Assembly: GCA_028864975.1 (NCBI GenBank)
Contig: JAGWLG010000019.1
Span: 1-61,982 of the forward strand
Reading direction: 5' to 3'
DNA length: 61,982 bases
Origin: Thermoplasmata archaeon
Lineage (GTDB): Archaea; Thermoplasmatota; Thermoplasmata; Lutacidiplasmatales; UBA184
The notes beneath the pieces are model-generated. The model ran no database searches and was not told where the DNA came from. It was given only the letters and a program-made list of their open reading frames with translations. Of the stretch, positions 8,715 through 16,355 are shown piece by piece. The position numbers and the translations under genes are program-made. How positions within the stretch are numbered: the stretch's first letter is position 1; each line of letters starts with the position of its first letter.

Positions 8715-8775
8715 GCCCCCGCTTGGTACGGCCGCAGGTATGAAGGTCGACACGACGCGTCGTACTCGACGGTGC
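8715..8775 (-). promoter_or_regulatory. Conserved recombinase upstream element, copy 2
   Basis: On the minus strand it has GCACCGTCGAGTA (8775-8763), then a nearly palindromic core ACGACGCGTCGT flanked by GTCGA and TCGAC, then CTTCATACC (8745-8737) about 27 nt above the ATG. This copy shows the inverted-repeat character best. Confidence 0.7.
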
Positions 8776-8907
8776 TCCTATTTCGTGAGGGAGGGACGGA
8801 GAAGGTCTTGGAGCGCCCCGGCGTTCGCCGCGACCCGTGATGACGTTCGCCGACACCGCCAAGACGGCGCCAGGGGCCCCGTGGGCCGGTCTTCTCCCCC
8901 TTCCCTC
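8776..8907. repeat. Duplicated non-coding linker, copy A
   Basis: Closely matches 13205-13336. Shared stretches include CGTTCGCCGCGACCCG, CGTTCGCCGACACCGCCAAG, TCTTCTCCCCCTTCCCTCTC and GGCGGAGCCGGCC. Each copy joins a recombinase 3' end to the next upstream element. Within it CGTTCGCCG occurs twice, giving a short internal direct repeat. Confidence 0.75.
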
Positions 8908-9180
8908 TCACGGCGGAGCCGGCCAGGGGAACACCCTGGCGTACGGATCGAAGGCCTTCCTCTGTCGCCGAGGGTTCGACTCGAGGTACCTCATCGTCGT
9001 CGCCAGGTCCTCGTGGCGGAGGAACGTCTGCACCGTCCGATAAACCCCGTCGCACGAGGCCTCAGGGCTCTCGAGGAGCGTCTCCTCGAGCAGGGTCGCG
9101 CTCGAGCTGCGGAACATGAGGGAGGAGGGCGCCAGGCACCGCCCCGGAGCGGCGACGTTCTCCTCGAGGCATGCCCCCAC
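8908..9180 (-). pseudogene. Tyrosine recombinase C-terminal stump
   Basis: About 90 residues matching the recombinase C-terminus from just before the HxxR box to the stop. The box reads SSLMFRSS instead of SSHMFRRS, so the catalytic His and an Arg are lost, while FLRHEDLATTMRYLES keeps the later His and Tyr. The N-terminal two thirds are missing; the sequence beyond 9180 leads straight to the ATPase stop at 9272. It ends ARVFPWPAPP like copy 4, its closest relative here. Inactive remnant. Confidence 0.8.
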
Positions 9181-9271
9181 TGGTCCCGCGTGCGGTCCGA
9201 GCGGGTCCGTGGCCCCTGCGCCCTCCGGGACGGCATCGCGAGCGGTGCGGCGAGGATGCTCGTTCCGGACC

Positions 9272-10669
9272 TCAAGACCTGCCCGCTCGCTCTCTCCTCC
9301 TCTGCTCCGCCATCAGGCGTTGCAGCCCCACAAGGTCCAGCCAGAAGCCCCCCTTCCTCTCCAGAAGGGCTTGGGCCGCCCTGGAGAGCTCGCCCCGGGA
9401 GACGATGAAGGGCCTCCACGCCTGGGGGGAAGGGATAGGCAGAAGCCGCGCCTTCGCCAGCAACCGTTGGACGAGGTCCTCCCCCAGGTCCCTGTCGCTC
9501 CACTTGACCTCACCCACCCAGACCTCGCTCGGTCCGGCCGAGACCACGTCGATCTCCTCGCCCCGGCGGTCCCACCAGCGCCCGATCTGGTCGAACCGGT
9601 GCACGTGCCCGTTCACCTCTCGGGCCTGGGCGAGGATCTGGAGGACGACGTCCTCGAAGACCCTCCCCACGTAACTCTCGAGCCCTTCTTCGATCAACTC
9701 CCAGAGGCGGTCCTCCCGACCTAGCTCGACCAGGTCGAACCGTTCCGAGACGAACCGGTAGTAGAACCGGAAGAACGGGTCCAAGAGCTGGTAGCGCCCC
9801 AGCCGCTTCTTGCCGAGAACGGGTTGCTCGTGCCGCACCAGGTCCACGTCTCGCGTCAGCGAAGCGAGGTACCAGCCCAGCCCCCCTTTCGGGACCCGAA
9901 GGCTCGTTTCGAGGTCTCCCAGCCCCTGGGGGTTCTGGGCGAGCCGTTGGAGGATGCCGTGATACCGAGCGGGCTCCCGGAACTCCTGCGTCAGGATCCT
10001 CTCCGGTTCCTCCACGAGCGCGCCCTGAGGGCGGAGCAGGGTCCGGCGTACCGCCTGCTCCAGCGTTCCGCCGACCGAGAGCGACTGGTAGTACGGAACT
10101 CCGCCGAAGACGGCGTAGCGGCGGATCCGGTCCTCCTCGGAAAGCCCCTCATGGAACTCTCTGGCGTGAGCGTAGGGGAGTGGCCGGAGATGCAGATGGT
10201 GCAGCACTCTTCCGAACAGGGGGGCCCTCCCTCGAACGAGGCGCTGCATCATCCCTATGCTGCTGCCGCAAAGGATGAGGTTCGGTCCATGCTCCTTCCA
10301 CCTGCGGTCCCATCGAAGCTGGATCTCGCTCTCGACCCCGACCCCGAGCTCCATCGCGTGCTGGAACTCGTCAAGGACGACCAGTCGAGGAACTCGGGTC
10401 TCGAGGTCGTCGAACAGGTCCGAGAAGGACCGGTACGGGCCCACGTTCTGTCGGAGTTGGGCCGAGAGCTGCGCCGCGAGGGTTTCGAGAGCGGTGGCCT
10501 GGTCGGTCTCGGGGACCACCAGGAGAAGGCCGGGTGTGCCCCTCAGCAGCTGGTGCAAGAGTTCGCTCTTGCCCACTCGGCGCCGACCCAGGATGCGGAC
10601 GAGCTGAGGGCGGTCCTTCGAGAGGTCCTCCTGGAGGGACCGGAGCTCGGCCTCCCTCCCAATGAACAT
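9272..10669 (-). CDS. Archaeal AAA ATPase with DUF234-type PD-(D/E)XK-like C-terminus
   Basis: A 465-residue cargo ATPase. It has Walker A GRRRVGKSEL near the N-terminus, Walker B LVVLDEFQHA, the CGSSIGMM strand, a helical/winged middle, and a C-terminal EEIDVVSAG then GEVKWSDRD, the D...ExK signature. I chose the ATG at 10669 (MFIGREAEL), where homology to the other ATPases begins; a longer open frame upstream is the decayed recombinase read in another frame. The start is preceded by an AT-rich patch (10670-10712) with a TATA-like segment and lies 35 nt after a recombinase stump. DUF234-type ATPases are common in archaea but their function is unknown to me. Confidence 0.85.
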   Translation of the reverse strand: MFIGREAELRSLQEDLSKDRPQLVRILGRRRVGKSELLHQLLRGTPGLLLVVPETDQATALETLAAQLSAQLRQNVGPYRSFSDLFDDLETRVPRLVVLDEFQHAMELGVGVESEIQLRWDRRWKEHGPNLILCGSSIGMMQRLVRGRAPLFGRVLHHLHLRPLPYAHAREFHEGLSEEDRIRRYAVFGGVPYYQSLSVGGTLEQAVRRTLLRPQGALVEEPERILTQEFREPARYHGILQRLAQNPQGLGDLETSLRVPKGGLGWYLASLTRDVDLVRHEQPVLGKKRLGRYQLLDPFFRFYYRFVSERFDLVELGREDRLWELIEEGLESYVGRVFEDVVLQILAQAREVNGHVHRFDQIGRWWDRRGEEIDVVSAGPSEVWVGEVKWSDRDLGEDLVQRLLAKARLLPIPSPQAWRPFIVSRGELSRAAQALLERKGGFWLDLVGLQRLMAEQRRRERAGRS

Positions 10670-10703
10670 ATGTAAACAACTCCAGTAGGATATTTTAGAA
10701 TAT

Positions 10704-10970
10704 CTAATATCCCCGCGGGGCCGTTCCAGGTTGCTCCTCCGGCGCTGACGGGGACGCCGGCCAAGGGAACGCCTCCCCGTAGCTCTCGAGGGCACGTCGC
10801 GGTCGACGAAGGTTCGACTCGAGGTACCTCATCGTCGTGGCCAGGTTCTCGTGGCGGAGGAACTCCTGCACCGTCTGGTAGACCCGTCGCGCGAGGCTGG
10901 GGGCTCTCGCGGAGCGTCTCCTCCAGGAACGGGGCCCCTGAGCGCCGGAACACGTGCGAGGTGAACTGCG
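10704..10970 (-). pseudogene. Frameshifted tyrosine recombinase C-terminal remnant
   Basis: Recombinase homology is split between two frames. One frame gives SSHVFRRSGA and FLEETLRESP; after a shift near 10885, the other gives RVYQTVQEFLRHENLATTMRYLES to an FPWP ending. Catalytic His, Arg, His and Tyr are still encoded, but the frame is broken and the N-terminal part is absent. Its 3' end abuts the promoter of the ATPase at 10669, the usual cargo position. Confidence 0.8.
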
Positions 10971-11065
10971 AGGGCCGCTCCCAGGAGACGACTGCCTCCC
11001 CTTCGACTCAGGCCGAGGGAAAGGACGAGAAGTGGAAGGTCTTCGCGACGGAGATCGCGGGCCTC

Positions 11066-11470
11066 TCACTGGAGGTTGCGGCGGGCCCACTCAAGGACCC
11101 TCGAGGCCTGGGCGACGGTCTTCGCGGCCTGCCCGGAGGTGAGCCGACGGGACTCGTACTCCACGATGTTCTTGAGCGTAAGAACCTCGTGTACCTGGAT
11201 CACCTTGACGCTCCAATCTGGGAGCTTGGCCTGGTCGAGGAGAAGGACGACCTCGTGATGGTCCTGCCCTCGCGACCGGCGTCCAAGGTGATAGACACAG
11301 AGCGCATCACAAGATGAGATCACACAGTGCACGGCGTTGAGCGCCGCCGAATCGTAGGCTCCCTCGCTGAGAGCCCGGTCCATCCATCGCCCGAACTCCT
11401 CGGCCTTCGCGAGGTGGGCCCGGAAGTTCTCGCGGGGCACGCTCGCCCAGCGAAGGGTCCCTCGGGTCAC
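11066..11470 (-). CDS. HEPN-domain protein, likely toxin of an MNT/HEPN pair
   Basis: A 134-residue all-helical protein with an RRSRGQDHH segment (~64-72), matching the Rx4-6H motif of HEPN RNases. It overlaps the upstream nucleotidyltransferase gene by 4 nt, so the two are translationally coupled. In type VII (MNT/HEPN) toxin-antitoxin pairs the nucleotidyltransferase modifies the HEPN protein and keeps it inactive. The pair sits right after recombinase copy 3, in cargo position. Motif and gene order support the call; activity is inferred. Confidence 0.75.
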   Translation of the reverse strand: MTRGTLRWASVPRENFRAHLAKAEEFGRWMDRALSEGAYDSAALNAVHCVISSCDALCVYHLGRRSRGQDHHEVVLLLDQAKLPDWSVKVIQVHEVLTLKNIVEYESRRLTSGQAAKTVAQASRVLEWARRNLQ

Positions 11471-12060
11471 GCAGCCCTCCGGACCAGGACCCCGTCGCGC
11501 TCGATCTCGGACAGGAGCGCGGGGTTGGGGGGCCTTCGCAGCTGGGACGGGCCATAGACCAGGGAGGTGAGCGTGTTCCCGTACCTTCGGGCAACTTCCA
11601 ACGACAACCCACCGAGCCGGGAAGAGACCTCGTCCACGGCAGCGTCCGAGCGGGCCTCGACGTAGAAGTCGATGTCGCTGCCCTCCCGATCTTCCCCTCT
11701 CGCCACGGAACCGAAGAGGACCGCGCGGGTCACGAGACCCCAGGGGACCCTGCCTCCGAGGAACCGACAGAGCTCTTCACGCGAAGAGCTCTCCTCCTCG
11801 AAGAGCTTGCGGAGCCGAGAGGTCCACACATGCGAGGGTGAGAGGCTCCAGACCTGGGCGCGTCCGACCACCTTGGCGCGCACGATCCCGGTTTCCTCAA
11901 GGTCCCGAAGAGAACGGCTCAGGGCTGGTCCGGTCACGCCGGAGGCTCGAGAGAGCTCGCGCCCGGTGAACTCGCGCCTCGAGGATCGAAGGAGGACGCG
12001 CAGGAGTTTCACTTTGGACGGCGGGGAGAGAAGGGTGTCCAGACCCAGATGGAACCTCAT
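11467..12060 (-). CDS. HTH-MNT nucleotidyltransferase, likely antitoxin of the HEPN protein
   Basis: A 197-residue fusion. The first ~80 residues form a winged helix-turn-helix (GRELSRASGVTGPALSRSL). The second half has the minimal nucleotidyltransferase motif GSVARGEDREGSDID, i.e. GSx10(S)DxD. The DNA-binding part suggests that it also represses its own operon. I chose the ATG at 12060 because an AT-rich palindromic TATA (12084-12093) lies 28 nt upstream; an in-frame ATG at 12078 would be too close. The promoter overlaps the 3' end of recombinase copy 3, leaving only 26 nt between genes. Confidence 0.75.
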   Translation of the reverse strand: MRFHLGLDTLLSPPSKVKLLRVLLRSSRREFTGRELSRASGVTGPALSRSLRDLEETGIVRAKVVGRAQVWSLSPSHVWTSRLRKLFEEESSSREELCRFLGGRVPWGLVTRAVLFGSVARGEDREGSDIDFYVEARSDAAVDEVSSRLGGLSLEVARRYGNTLTSLVYGPSQLRRPPNPALLSEIERDGVLVRRAA

Positions 12061-12083
12061 GATACACAGACATTCCACATGAC

Positions 12084-12094
12084 ATATTAATATT
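12084..12094 (-). promoter_or_regulatory. TATA box of the MNT/HEPN pair
   Basis: AATATTAATAT on the minus strand, itself palindromic, centred 28 nt above the ATG at 12060. It overlaps the last codon of recombinase copy 3. Confidence 0.65.
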
Positions 12095-13142
12095 CACCTA
12101 ACGGCTCCGGGGTCGAGGGCCACGGCAACGCCTGGCCAAACTGGTCGAGAGCGCGTCGCTGACGACGGGGATTGGACGCCAAGTACCTCATCGTTGTGGC
12201 CAGGTTCTCGTGGCGGAGGAACTCCTGCACCGTTCGATAGACCCCGTCGCGCGAGGCTTGCGGGCTGTCGAGCAGGGCCTCCTCCAGAAGGGTCGCCCCC
12301 GACCTTCGGAACATGTGGGAGGAGAGGCGGACAGGTCGCCCGCGGTCAGCGACCCTCTCCTCGATGGCGTGCACCAGTTCGTCCAGAGTGGTGTCCGAGT
12401 AGGCCCGGAGCCCTTGCGCCACGTTGGACAGGAGAACGAGCGCCTCGGGGGGCACCGTGCTCCCGGGGTACCGCAGGAGCGATTCCTGGACCAACCGTTG
12501 ACGATAGGCAAGGTACCGCTCGTAGATCGCGGGGAAGGCGGGGTGGAGAGGCGACCATGCGAGCTTGGGCGTGGCACGGCCCTTTCCCCGGATGAGGAGG
12601 CGTCCTTGGGCAAGGTCCACGTCCTCCAGGCGGAGCCGCTTCCACTCGACCCGTCGCATCCCCTGTCCAAGCCCGAGGATGCCGACGAACGAGAGCAGGG
12701 GGTCGTCCCGGACCGCCTCGAGGACGGCTCGTGCCTCGTCCTGGGTCCGCCATCGGACGTTCCGGGGGGCAGGGGGCGGCGGGTTTCCGACCTCCAGAAA
12801 GACCCGGCTCCCCGCGAACTGGGCGAAGTTCCCGAGGATCTGCAGGCTCCAGTTGCTGTTGCCACAGAACCGCTTGATCCGCTCGGCATCTTCCAGGGTC
12901 CAACCTGCAGGATCGAGAGGACGAGCTTCGGCTCGAAGGAAGAGCAGGACCCGGACCACCACCTGTCGGCACTCACGGACCGCGGAGGGAACACAACCCT
13001 TCCGCCGCTTGCGCTCCAGCCATCGGTGGAGAACCTCAGGGGGAGGACCAGGAGGCGGGACCTTGCCCGGACCCGCGAGGGCGACCGCCGAGGACGGCTT
13101 CGGGGGTGGCGTTACGGTCGTGAGTGGGGCTGGGTCGGACAC
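12087..13142 (-). CDS. Tyrosine recombinase, array copy 3 (full length)
   Basis: A 351-residue paralogue, with Arg in GMRRVEW, Lys in RGKGRATPK, HMFR, His in FLRHENLA and Tyr in TMRYLAS all present. The start is a GTG giving MSDP, placed 27 nt below the TATA-like box of the conserved element. It is followed by the MNT/HEPN pair with no real gap. The 5' end, the element and the 132-bp linker are repeated at the copy 2 locus, pointing to segmental duplication. An intact frame in a region with many broken copies suggests recent activity or selection. Confidence 0.9.
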   Translation of the reverse strand: MSDPAPLTTVTPPPKPSSAVALAGPGKVPPPGPPPEVLHRWLERKRRKGCVPSAVRECRQVVVRVLLFLRAEARPLDPAGWTLEDAERIKRFCGNSNWSLQILGNFAQFAGSRVFLEVGNPPPPAPRNVRWRTQDEARAVLEAVRDDPLLSFVGILGLGQGMRRVEWKRLRLEDVDLAQGRLLIRGKGRATPKLAWSPLHPAFPAIYERYLAYRQRLVQESLLRYPGSTVPPEALVLLSNVAQGLRAYSDTTLDELVHAIEERVADRGRPVRLSSHMFRRSGATLLEEALLDSPQASRDGVYRTVQEFLRHENLATTMRYLASNPRRQRRALDQFGQALPWPSTPEPLGEY

Positions 13143-13204
13143 GCCCCCACAAGGTACGCCCTCAGGCTATGAAGGTCGACACGAAGCGCCGTACTCGACG
13201 GTGC
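13143..13204 (-). promoter_or_regulatory. Conserved recombinase upstream element, copy 3
   Basis: On the minus strand GCACCGTCGAGTAC (13204-13191), then GTGTCGACCTTCATAGCC with the TATA-like part at 13174-13165, then the GTG start. Arms GTCGA and TCGAC flank a 13-nt core. Confidence 0.7.
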
Positions 13205-13336
13205 TCCTCCTCCGTGAGGGAGGGGCGGAGCGGGTCTTGGACCACCGCGACGTTCGCCGCGACCCGCAATCACGTTCGCCGACACCGCCAAGTGGGCGCC
13301 CGAGGCCCCGTGGGTCGCTCTTCTCCCCCTTCCCTC
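13205..13336. repeat. Duplicated non-coding linker, copy B
   Basis: Partner of the repeat at 8776-8907 with only scattered substitutions. It joins the 3' end of recombinase copy 4 to the element of copy 3, with no cargo gene between. Confidence 0.75.
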
Positions 13337-14317
13337 TCAGGGCGGAGCCGGCCAGGGGAACACCCTGGCGTACTGATCGAAGGCCTTCCTCTGCCTCCGG
13401 GGGCTCGACTCGAGGTACTTCATCGTCGTCGCCAGGTTCTCGTGCCGAAGGAACTCCTGGACCGTCCGGTACACGCCGTCGCGGGACGCCTGGGGACTGT
13501 TGAGCAGCGTTTCCTCCAGCAGGGTCGCCCCCGAGCGGCGGAACATGTGCGTCGAAAGGTGGACCTCCCGTCCGCCCTCCCGTACCTTCCGCTCGATCGA
13601 GCGGACCAAACGGTCGATCCCCGCGTTGGTGTAAGCGTGCAGCCCGTGCGCGAGCTTGGAAGGCATCAGCAGGGCCTCCGGGGGGACGTTCGAGCCCGGG
13701 AAGCGGAGCTGGGCGTCCCGGATGACCTGGTCTCGGTAGGCGAGGAACCGGGAGAAGACCGAAGGGAACGCGGGATGGAGCGGAGCGAAGGCGAGCTTCG
13801 GCGTCGCCCGCCCCTTCCCTCGGATCAGCAGGCGCCGGTGGACCAGGTCGACGTCCTCGACCCTGAGGCGTTTCCACTCCACCCGTCGCATCCCCTGTCC
13901 AAGGCCCAGGAGGGCCACGAAGGAGAGCAACGGGTCGTCCCGGGTCGCCTCCAGGATCGCCGCGACCTCTTCCCGGGAGAGCCAGCGCACGTGGCGGCGT
14001 GGGGGGACCGGAGGGATCCCCACCTCCTCGAACACGCGGCTCCCCGCGAACCGGGTGAAGTCGGCGATGATCGAGAGGGACCAAGGATCCTGATGACGGA
14101 TCTCCCGGATGCGGAGAGCATCCTCCACGGTCCACCGGGTCGGGTCCGCGACCCTTCCCTCCCCCCTCAGCGCGATCAGGACCCGGTCGACCTCCCGCTC
14201 GTACCGTCGGAGGGTCGTCGGGACGCATGCTTTCCTCTGCTTGGACTCGAGCCATCGTCGGAGCAGGGAGAGCTCCGGGGGTAGCGCTGGGACCGAGAGT
14301 GGGGGTGGATCGGACAT
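13337..14317 (-). CDS. Tyrosine recombinase, array copy 4 (full length)
   Basis: A 326-residue recombinase with complete active site: Arg in GMRRVEW, Lys in RGKGRATPK, HMFR in LSTHMFRRSG, His in FLRHENLA and Tyr in TMKYLES. The N-terminus (MSDPPPLSVPALPPELSLL) is the version retained in the truncated pieces at 17577-17684 and 19511-19673, and the C-terminus matches the stump at 8908. It is therefore closest to the ancestor of several decayed units. It is the only full copy with no cargo downstream: the next thing is the linker and copy 3. Confidence 0.9.
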   Translation of the reverse strand: MSDPPPLSVPALPPELSLLRRWLESKQRKACVPTTLRRYEREVDRVLIALRGEGRVADPTRWTVEDALRIREIRHQDPWSLSIIADFTRFAGSRVFEEVGIPPVPPRRHVRWLSREEVAAILEATRDDPLLSFVALLGLGQGMRRVEWKRLRVEDVDLVHRRLLIRGKGRATPKLAFAPLHPAFPSVFSRFLAYRDQVIRDAQLRFPGSNVPPEALLMPSKLAHGLHAYTNAGIDRLVRSIERKVREGGREVHLSTHMFRRSGATLLEETLLNSPQASRDGVYRTVQEFLRHENLATTMKYLESSPRRQRKAFDQYARVFPWPAPP

Positions 14318-14379
14318 GCCCCCGCATGGAACGCTGACGGGCCATCAAGGTCGTCGCGGCCCGAAGTACTCGACGGTGC
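14318..14379 (-). promoter_or_regulatory. Conserved recombinase upstream element, copy 4
   Basis: GCACCGTCGAGTACT (14379-14365) on the minus strand, then CGCGACGACCTTGATGGCC, then the ATG at 14317. The CGTCG and CGACG arms are 14 nt apart. The TATA-like part (CTTGATGG) is weaker than in the other copies. Confidence 0.65.
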
Positions 14380-14479
14380 CTCTCGGCTTCGGATACTCGG
14401 GAAGCGCTGCGGCCTCTTCCTCCCGGCCCCCGTCCGGCTCATCGGCTGGAGAGGTCCAAGACAGGTGGAACGGTCCTGG

Positions 14480-15859
14480 TCAGGCGGGCGCCCCCGGTGG
14501 GAACCGCCGACCGAGCTCCCGGGATATCCTCTGAGGGTCGAACAGGACGACCTCCGCCGCGCCCCGAAAGTTGAACCCGCTCTTGGAGAAGAGGACGAAC
14601 CGGAGCGGCTTGCGATGGGGCAAGGCCTCCGAGGTCTCCTGGAGGCGGCCGAGGTCCCGAGGGCCCATCGGCGCCCTTGACCACTTGCACTCACCCACGT
14701 ACAGCGCCTCCTCCGTCTCGACCACCAGGTCGACCTCGCGAGGCTCCACCTTCCCAGAGGGGAGGCGGACCCTCCCCCACCATCTCCCTGACGACACCAC
14801 CCCGGAGGCCCGGAGGTGGTCCAGGAGGAACTCCCTGCAGAACTGCTCGAAGCGCCGGCTCACGAACTCCTCCACCAGCTCCGCGCGGGGAGGTTCGACC
14901 CGACCGTAGACATGGGCGAACCAGAAGGCGAGAAGGTTGTCGTGGATCGCGTACAACCCCTTCTTGCTTCGTGCGGGACGCTCGCCGAACGGCACGTGCC
15001 GGTCGACCAGCTTGAAGTCGTGCCGGAGCGCGATCAGGTACTTCGAGAGCGTCGTCTGGGCGACGCCCAGGCGACCCGCGAGCTCGCTCGGGGCCACCAA
15101 CCCACCGCTGATCGCCTCCAAGATCGCGAAGTACTTGTGGTAGGCCGCCCCGAACTCCTGACGAAGCACGTTCTGCCCCTCCTCTCTGAGGGGCGCAGCG
15201 ACATCGAAGAAGAGCTCACGGACGATGTCCTGTCGAGGGAGGCGCTCCAACAGCTCGTAGTAGTACGGTATACCGCCGAGGAGGCAGGCGTGGCGGATCC
15301 GGGCGTCGGGGTCGGCGATCCCCAGGTCGCGCTGGATCTCCCAGACGACCGACAGGGGCAAGGGCTCGACGACCAGAGCGGCCTGGGCCCTGCCGAAGAG
15401 GGGCGCCTTCTGCCTCGTGAAGATGCGGTCCATCATCCGGACGTAGGACCCGGAGAGCAGGACGATCTTGTTCGAGGACTCCCGGTGCCTCTCCCACGCC
15501 CGCTGGAACTCGTAGGGGAGCGACGCGTGGACCTCCAAGAGGTTCGGGAACTCGTCGACGAAGAGGAAGCGCGATCGGCTTTTCGTAAAGAAGTGGTCCA
15601 GCGCCTCCCGAAGGTGCTGGAACGATGGAGCGGGTACCTCGTGCAGCGCCTCCGCGAAGTCTTGGGCGACCTGGCGTTCCTCGTTGGGGACCACCAGCAC
15701 GCTGACGGCGTCCCGTCCCTGGAGGAACTGACCCACGAGACGGCTCTTCCCCACGCGCCGGCGCCCGGTGAGGACCACGAGGGACGCCCCATGGTGGGAA
15801 GCGATGCGTTCAAGGGCCTCCAGCTCCTTCTCACGGTCGTAGAATCGCATATTATCCAT
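14480..15859 (-). CDS. Archaeal AAA ATPase with DUF234-type PD-(D/E)XK-like C-terminus
   Basis: A 459-residue cargo ATPase, more divergent than the other three. Walker A is GRRRVGKSRL, Walker B RFLFVDEFPNLL, and the sensor-like strand reads LSGSYVRMM. The C-terminal domain has REVDLVVET then GECKWSRAP (D...ExK), ending in a segment on which the separate relic at 16115-16290 is modelled. It follows a dead recombinase stump by 62 nt. The start codon lies inside an AT-rich inverted repeat, suggesting autoregulation. A second ATG (MRFYDREKE) three codons in could be the true start. Confidence 0.85.
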   Translation of the reverse strand: MDNMRFYDREKELEALERIASHHGASLVVLTGRRRVGKSRLVGQFLQGRDAVSVLVVPNEERQVAQDFAEALHEVPAPSFQHLREALDHFFTKSRSRFLFVDEFPNLLEVHASLPYEFQRAWERHRESSNKIVLLSGSYVRMMDRIFTRQKAPLFGRAQAALVVEPLPLSVVWEIQRDLGIADPDARIRHACLLGGIPYYYELLERLPRQDIVRELFFDVAAPLREEGQNVLRQEFGAAYHKYFAILEAISGGLVAPSELAGRLGVAQTTLSKYLIALRHDFKLVDRHVPFGERPARSKKGLYAIHDNLLAFWFAHVYGRVEPPRAELVEEFVSRRFEQFCREFLLDHLRASGVVSSGRWWGRVRLPSGKVEPREVDLVVETEEALYVGECKWSRAPMGPRDLGRLQETSEALPHRKPLRFVLFSKSGFNFRGAAEVVLFDPQRISRELGRRFPPGAPA

Positions 15860-15870
15860 TTATTGGATAA
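15852..15870. promoter_or_regulatory. Inverted repeat over the ATPase start, candidate operator
   Basis: TTATCCA-TTTAT-TGGATAA, 7-bp perfect arms around a 5-nt spacer, covering the ATG at 15859-15857. A third GGATAA half-site follows at 15881-15886. A protein bound here would block initiation of the ATPase gene. Confidence 0.6.
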
Positions 15871-15921
15871 TCCTTGTACTGGATAACTCTTGTGGAGAGC
15901 CCCAAGGGGAGGGCCGGGCGC

Positions 15922-16100
15922 TCACGTGGTGGTGACCCACGGGAAGGCCTTCCCGTGCTGCTCTAGGGCCTTCTTCTGCCGCCGGGGGCTGGCCTCGAGG
16001 TGCTTCAGCGTCGTGGCCAGGCTCTCGTGGCGGAGGAACTCCTGGACCGTGCGGTAGACCTCGTCGCGCAAGGAGCTGGGGCTCTCCAGGAGGGCTCTGG
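15922..16100 (-). pseudogene. Catalytically dead recombinase C-terminal stump
   Basis: About 58 residues, ALLESPSSLRDEVYRTVQEF through an FPW ending at a TGA. The nucleophile position reads TLKHLEA, so the Tyr is replaced by His. The upstream catalytic residues are missing altogether. It is joined directly to an ATPase relic upstream and lies 62 nt before an intact ATPase, so it marks a unit boundary. Confidence 0.8.
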
Positions 16101-16114
16101 TCAGGCCGAGGCCC

Positions 16115-16290
16115 TCGGTGGGAACCGCCGACCGAGCTCCTGGGAGATCCTCTGAGAGTCGAACAGGAGGACCCCCGGCGCGCCCCGAAAGTCGAACCCG
16201 CTCTTGGAGAAGAGGACGAACCGGGGCGGCTTGCGATGGGGCAAGGCCTCCGGGATCTTCTGGAGGCGGCGGAGGGAGGATGGACTTGTG
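16115..16290 (-). pseudogene. C-terminal relic of a second copy of the 14480-type ATPase
   Basis: About 175 nt nearly identical to the 3' end of the ATPase at 14480-14660; shared runs include AACCCGCTCTTGGAGAAGAG and GGCTTGCGATGGGGCAAGGC. Only the last ~55 codons remain and they run without spacing into the recombinase stump. It shows that another ATPase cargo once stood here and was mostly deleted. Confidence 0.8.
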
Positions 16291-16329
16291 TACCTAGGAC
16301 ACGGGCCCGTACAGACGGGTCCACGGGCC

Positions 16330-16346
16330 CCCGCTCGGTGAGCGGG
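16330..16346. other. Hairpin just 3' of the ATPase at 16356
   Basis: CCCGCTC and GAGCGGG arms with a 3-nt loop, 10 nt beyond the stop codon on the minus strand. It has no T-run, so it is not a classic archaeal terminator; it may stabilise the message end. Confidence 0.35.
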
Positions 16347-16355
16347 TCTGCGCTA

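Noticed and set aside
8776..8907. The linker repeat as a possible CRISPR or attC array
   Set aside because: Only two dispersed copies in the window and no spacer-repeat periodicity; kept as a duplicated linker only.
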